DNA from: JADKCL01 sp046050405
GTDB taxonomy: Bacteria > Bacteroidota > Bacteroidia > J057 > JADKCL01
NCBI GenBank assembly: GCA_046050405.1
Contig: JBJOPY010000094.1
Coordinates: 1 to 8,229, forward strand
DNA: 8,229 nt
Direction of reading: 5' to 3'
The translations under genes and the position numbers were made by a program. The first letter of the stretch is position 1; each line of letters begins with the position of its first letter. The notes beneath the pieces were generated by a model that was given only the letters and a program-made list of their open reading frames with translations, searched no databases and was not told the origin of the DNA. Positions 4,975 through 8,229 of this stretch are shown piece by piece.

Positions 4975-7900
4975 TTACCGAAGCAATACCAGCTTTTCGA
5001 ATCGGTTGATCCGGTCACCGGAGGCTTGGTCCCTGACGATCACTTCATAGACATAGACACCCCGTCCGATCAAGTCCCCGTAGTCGTCCCGCCCATCCCA
5101 TTCAAGGTCGCAGTATAGGTTGCCCTCGGCGTAGAAAGTGCCCTGAAGCGTTTTGACCAGTGTACCCCCGATGGAAAACACTTTCACTTGAACATTGAGC
5201 ACGCTGCCGTTTCGGTTATGCTCGATGAAAAACTTGGTGTTGGTGGTGAAGGGGTTGGGATAGTTCACGACATGACCCAGGGCCATCTTGGCATCGTCGG
5301 CCACGATGAAGTTGATCTCGCCTTCACGGCTGTTGTTGGCGACGTCCCAGATTTTCACCCTGAGGTTGTGCTGACCGGTGGACAGATCCTTGAAGGGATA
5401 GCGGATTGTCCCTTCCTGGTAGCTATTGCTATTTGCTTCGTAGTAGTCATTGAGAAGATGTACCTTGCTCTCGTCGCCGTCCAGTACACCGGTCAGCTCG
5501 TGACCGATTCCTGTACCGACCGTGTTGATGCCATTTTCATCGAAGACTTCTGCAATCAGGACTGGATCCGCGCCGACCATGCCTCCGTCTGCAAACTTGA
5601 AGTCATTCATGAACAGATCCATCTCCGGCGGGCGATTGTCCGAGATCGTTGCCGAGTCTGAGCCTCCGATGAAGACATTGCTGTAGCATCCTCCTCCATC
5701 TGATTTCTCATTGTGGAAATAGAGGCTGACCTTTCCATTCAGGTTGCTCAGCATGTCTTCGTAGGAAATGTCGATGGGCACGACAAACTGGAATGAGAAG
5801 AGGCCGTTCTGAATGCTGGCAGCCCCCCTGAAGACCTTGTTTTTCTGCCAGGTGAAGTCAAATGGTGCCCGGCGGGTCGTAAATTTTGACGGCTTGTCAA
5901 AGACTGTTGCCGATAGTTCGCCATTGTAGGACGGCATGGGATTGTCCTGCGGGTCACGCACCTCACCCTCGATCGTGATCAGGTTCAGGGAGGAAAGGCT
6001 GTCCACCACCATGGGTTGCACGGGGCGTCCGTTGATCTTGGTTACCACCGCCTTGTGGTGCGGGTAGGCCAATTGCATCGCTGGATCGCCCAGCAAGGAG
6101 AAGTTGCGATTGTTCGTGCCGCCGGAGTTCCAGCTGCGATTCTTCGTCCGCATGAATATCTCCCCCATCGTGGGCATTCGGCCGTTGAGCATGTCGTACT
6201 TGTAGACTTCGTCGTAGAAGTTAGAATTGATGACTTGGTTGGGGCCGGAATAGACCACCCTCACGGTGGTAAACATCGCAATGGAGCCTCCTCCAGACCG
6301 TACAAGTAGCACCTCTGCTCCTGACTTTCGACTGGGGTCATCCCACCTTCCAAACTCACAGGTCGCCGTGACGTAGGCGGGAAGCCGGTTGTCGTTCTCG
6401 ATCTTGTTGATGTCTGAGATGTCCAGTATTTGAGCATTTGACCATCCCACCTCCCCTCCGTGCCCAGTATAGTTGACCAGCAGGCTGCCTTCGTCCAGTG
6501 CCTTCAGCAGTGCTGCTTTTCCATCAGGAAAGCGGTCGCCCGAGGCCTGGTTTTCCATGATGTAGTTGTCCATGAAAATCTTGTCGATGTTGGTGCAGGG
6601 GCTTGCCGCTGCGATCTTCGGAGAGTAACCATTCGCCTGTACCGCATGGATATTGCCGTCTCCATCCTTGTGGTCCGCCACCAAGACCACACGGTTCCGC
6701 CAGGGGCCGTAGCCTGCGGCATCCTTGTGGTAGCTCACGATCTTGTCCACGGCTGCGGAGGCCTCTTCCGCAGTCGCCACTGGAAGCCGGCCGACGGCGA
6801 TGTCCAATCCATGGTCTGTTTCATTCAAGTCCCCTTCCGCCAGGAAGAGGGGGATGGTTTCGCCATCCAGGTTGAAGGACTGCTCGCCCCAGAAGCCTTC
6901 GCCATCGTCCAGGAATCCATAGTAATCGTCGCTGGTATAGCTCCCGGTGGGGAGCTGTGAACGACGGCTTTGATAGGTGGGGATGAAGTTCATGCTGGCG
7001 GGTGTCTTGATCGCTTTGTAATCGTACGAGCCGTCGCCGAACAGGAGCAGGTACCGCAGCGGCGTGCCTCCCTGCAATCCACGATCATAGAACATCTTCG
7101 CAAAATCCCGGATGGCGGTCGGATCCTGGCCTCCTGAACTGTATTCATTGTAGATCATGCCGATCTGCACGACGTTCACAGAGTGGCCATAATGATTACG
7201 ATGGAAGTCGGCAAGCCGGTTGGCCTCCCCGAGGTAGTCCGGGTGCGTGACGATCATCATTTCTGCTTGCGGCAATCCGTGCAAGTTCTGGTTGGGGACC
7301 AGCTTGGCACCGCCCGGACGCTTGAAGCCCATTGAATTGAAGGCAATGAAGCGCTTGTTGCTATCGGCAGGGGCGGCAAATGAAAGCGTACTTCCATTCA
7401 ACGTGCCCTGGATGGCAAACACATTCAGGGGATCGGTCACATCCCAGATGCTGTAGCCTGCATTCGCCCCGCCCAATCGGAACTGGAACACCTTGCCGGT
7501 GCCGACACAGTCGGTGGCAGTGAAATAGAAATAGTTAGAACCACCCAGGTCGAGTGCCTGCTGGTATTGATATTCGATGTAGTCAAGGTAGCCGATGGCG
7601 GATGTCGTCGGTTTGCTATAGATCAGGTCAAGGTTCAATGCACCGTCAGCAACCTGCGAGGACGGAATATTGAATGTCCGATTGGTGCAGTAATAGTCCA
7701 TGGACGCATAGGCGGAACTGGTGGCCCTCACATCGAGCTGGGCAAAGCTGATTCCGCCTTCTTGGACGACAAAATTGCTCGCAACCCCGACCGACTTGGC
7801 CCCGACACGCACGGTCGTCAGGACATTGGTGCCGGGCAGCGCGTTCGGAAGGCTGAAATCGAAACGCTGGGAGGTCTGGAGGTCGAATCGCTCCCCCATC

Positions 7901-8229
7901 CATAGGCGCCCCGAAAGAATCGTATTGTCCTTGTCCACTTCGTGCCGGCCAAACCGGACGGTGTAGCCCGGTGTGAAATTTGGATTGCTGGCGGACGGCA
8001 CGGAGGCGACGCGGCGGCTGGCGGAGCCTCCCCAGGTCACGAAATAGTAGGCGGTGTCGGTGTAGTAGTTCGGGAAATAAATGTAACGCTTGACCGCAGG
8101 ATTGTTCTCCCACCGTCCCAGCCCCGGCGCGTAAAACGCCACATAATCACCTGGATCGAAGCCGCCATTTCCATCCTCTTGTACGATCGTGGCATTTTCC
8201 ACCAGGTCATCGTGGGGATAGGCGCCGGC
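4975..8229 (-). CDS. porU: T9SS sortase PorU, gingipain-type C25 peptidase (N terminus beyond window)
   Basis: The cell-surface sortase of type IX secretion: it cleaves the CTD signal from exported proteins and, in studied species, links them to A-type lipopolysaccharide. The frame is open to the window edge, so 1084 residues are visible and the true N terminus, with its signal peptide, is missing; GTG at 8200-8202 is an internal valine. From the right edge there is a beta-rich N-terminal region, then a C25 peptidase domain starting near EMMIVTHPDYLGEA. Its catalytic histidine is in NYTGHGG (codon 6460-6462) and its catalytic cysteine in TATCEFG (codon 6358-6360), both intact. Next come FSLLGDPAMQLAYP, a linker of immunoglobulin-like strands, and a C-terminal type-A-like sorting domain beginning NYPNPFTTNTKFFIEH and ending in RFEKLVLLR. 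The stop is TAA at 4975-4977. Conserved neighbour porV follows. Confidence 0.95.
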   Translation of the reverse strand, partial: AGAYPHDDLVENATIVQEDGNGGFDPGDYVAFYAPGLGRWENNPAVKRYIYFPNYYTDTAYYFVTWGGSASRRVASVPSASNPNFTPGYTVRFGRHEVDKDNTILSGRLWMGERFDLQTSQRFDFSLPNALPGTNVLTTVRVGAKSVGVASNFVVQEGGISFAQLDVRATSSAYASMDYYCTNRTFNIPSSQVADGALNLDLIYSKPTTSAIGYLDYIEYQYQQALDLGGSNYFYFTATDCVGTGKVFQFRLGGANAGYSIWDVTDPLNVFAIQGTLNGSTLSFAAPADSNKRFIAFNSMGFKRPGGAKLVPNQNLHGLPQAEMMIVTHPDYLGEANRLADFHRNHYGHSVNVVQIGMIYNEYSSGGQDPTAIRDFAKMFYDRGLQGGTPLRYLLLFGDGSYDYKAIKTPASMNFIPTYQSRRSQLPTGSYTSDDYYGFLDDGEGFWGEQSFNLDGETIPLFLAEGDLNETDHGLDIAVGRLPVATAEEASAAVDKIVSYHKDAAGYGPWRNRVVLVADHKDGDGNIHAVQANGYSPKIAAASPCTNIDKIFMDNYIMENQASGDRFPDGKAALLKALDEGSLLVNYTGHGGEVGWSNAQILDISDINKIENDNRLPAYVTATCEFGRWDDPSRKSGAEVLLVRSGGGSIAMFTTVRVVYSGPNQVINSNFYDEVYKYDMLNGRMPTMGEIFMRTKNRSWNSGGTNNRNFSLLGDPAMQLAYPHHKAVVTKINGRPVQPMVVDSLSSLNLITIEGEVRDPQDNPMPSYNGELSATVFDKPSKFTTRRAPFDFTWQKNKVFRGAASIQNGLFSFQFVVPIDISYEDMLSNLNGKVSLYFHNEKSDGGGCYSNVFIGGSDSATISDNRPPEMDLFMNDFKFADGGMVGADPVLIAEVFDENGINTVGTGIGHELTGVLDGDESKVHLLNDYYEANSNSYQEGTIRYPFKDLSTGQHNLRVKIWDVANNSREGEINFIVADDAKMALGHVVNYPNPFTTNTKFFIEHNRNGSVLNVQVKVFSIGGTLVKTLQGTFYAEGNLYCDLEWDGRDDYGDLIGRGVYVYEVIVRDQASGDRINRFEKLVLLR

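Noticed and set aside
4806..5018. 70-codon minus-strand frame between porU and porV
   Set aside because: It overlaps the porU C-terminus and the AT-rich leader, and its sequence shows no conserved features.
8200..8202. GTG as the start of porU
   Set aside because: The frame stays open to the window edge (AGAYPHDDL precedes it) and PorU needs a signal peptide and more N-terminal sequence, so this is an internal valine.

Overview
The window is a stretch of a Bacteroidota chromosome. The strongest evidence is a neighbouring porU-porV pair, which encodes the type IX secretion (T9SS) cell-surface sortase and its outer-membrane partner, a system confined to this phylum. By eye the coding DNA is moderately GC-rich (mid-50s percent), high for a flavobacterium. 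A Saprospiria, Chitinophagia or similar lineage is therefore possible, but that is a guess.

Layout: bases 1-747 are read on the + strand and hold the tail of a probable M23-family cell-wall metallopeptidase and a complete Bcp-type peroxiredoxin. Bases 748-1099 are a non-coding gap between convergent genes. Everything from 1100 to 8229 is read on the - strand. In transcription order this is porU (5' end beyond the window), a 236-base AT-rich gap, porV, an 83-base gap, a BadF/N-acetylglucosamine-kinase-like ATPase, a spermidine-synthase-like methyltransferase overlapping it by 4 bases, a small predicted lipoprotein overlapping the methyltransferase by 14 bases, a 79-base gap, and a small YciI/muconolactone-isomerase-like protein.

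How the genes fit together: PorV collects C-terminal-domain (CTD) cargo exported by the T9SS translocon and hands it to PorU, which removes the sorting domain and anchors the cargo at the surface. The overlapping kinase, methyltransferase and lipoprotein genes look translationally coupled, but nothing in their sequences ties them to secretion. The peroxiredoxin and peptidase on the other strand look like ordinary housekeeping genes.

I found no clearly new system. The most interesting unexplained items are a structured leader directly upstream of porV (an 11-base perfect inverted repeat enclosing an 8-bp hairpin), the unrecognised lipoprotein in the coupled trio, a lipobox-like signal peptide on PorV, and the 352-base anonymous gap at 748-1099. 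I see no tRNA, rRNA, CRISPR array, insertion sequence or convincing rho-independent terminator.
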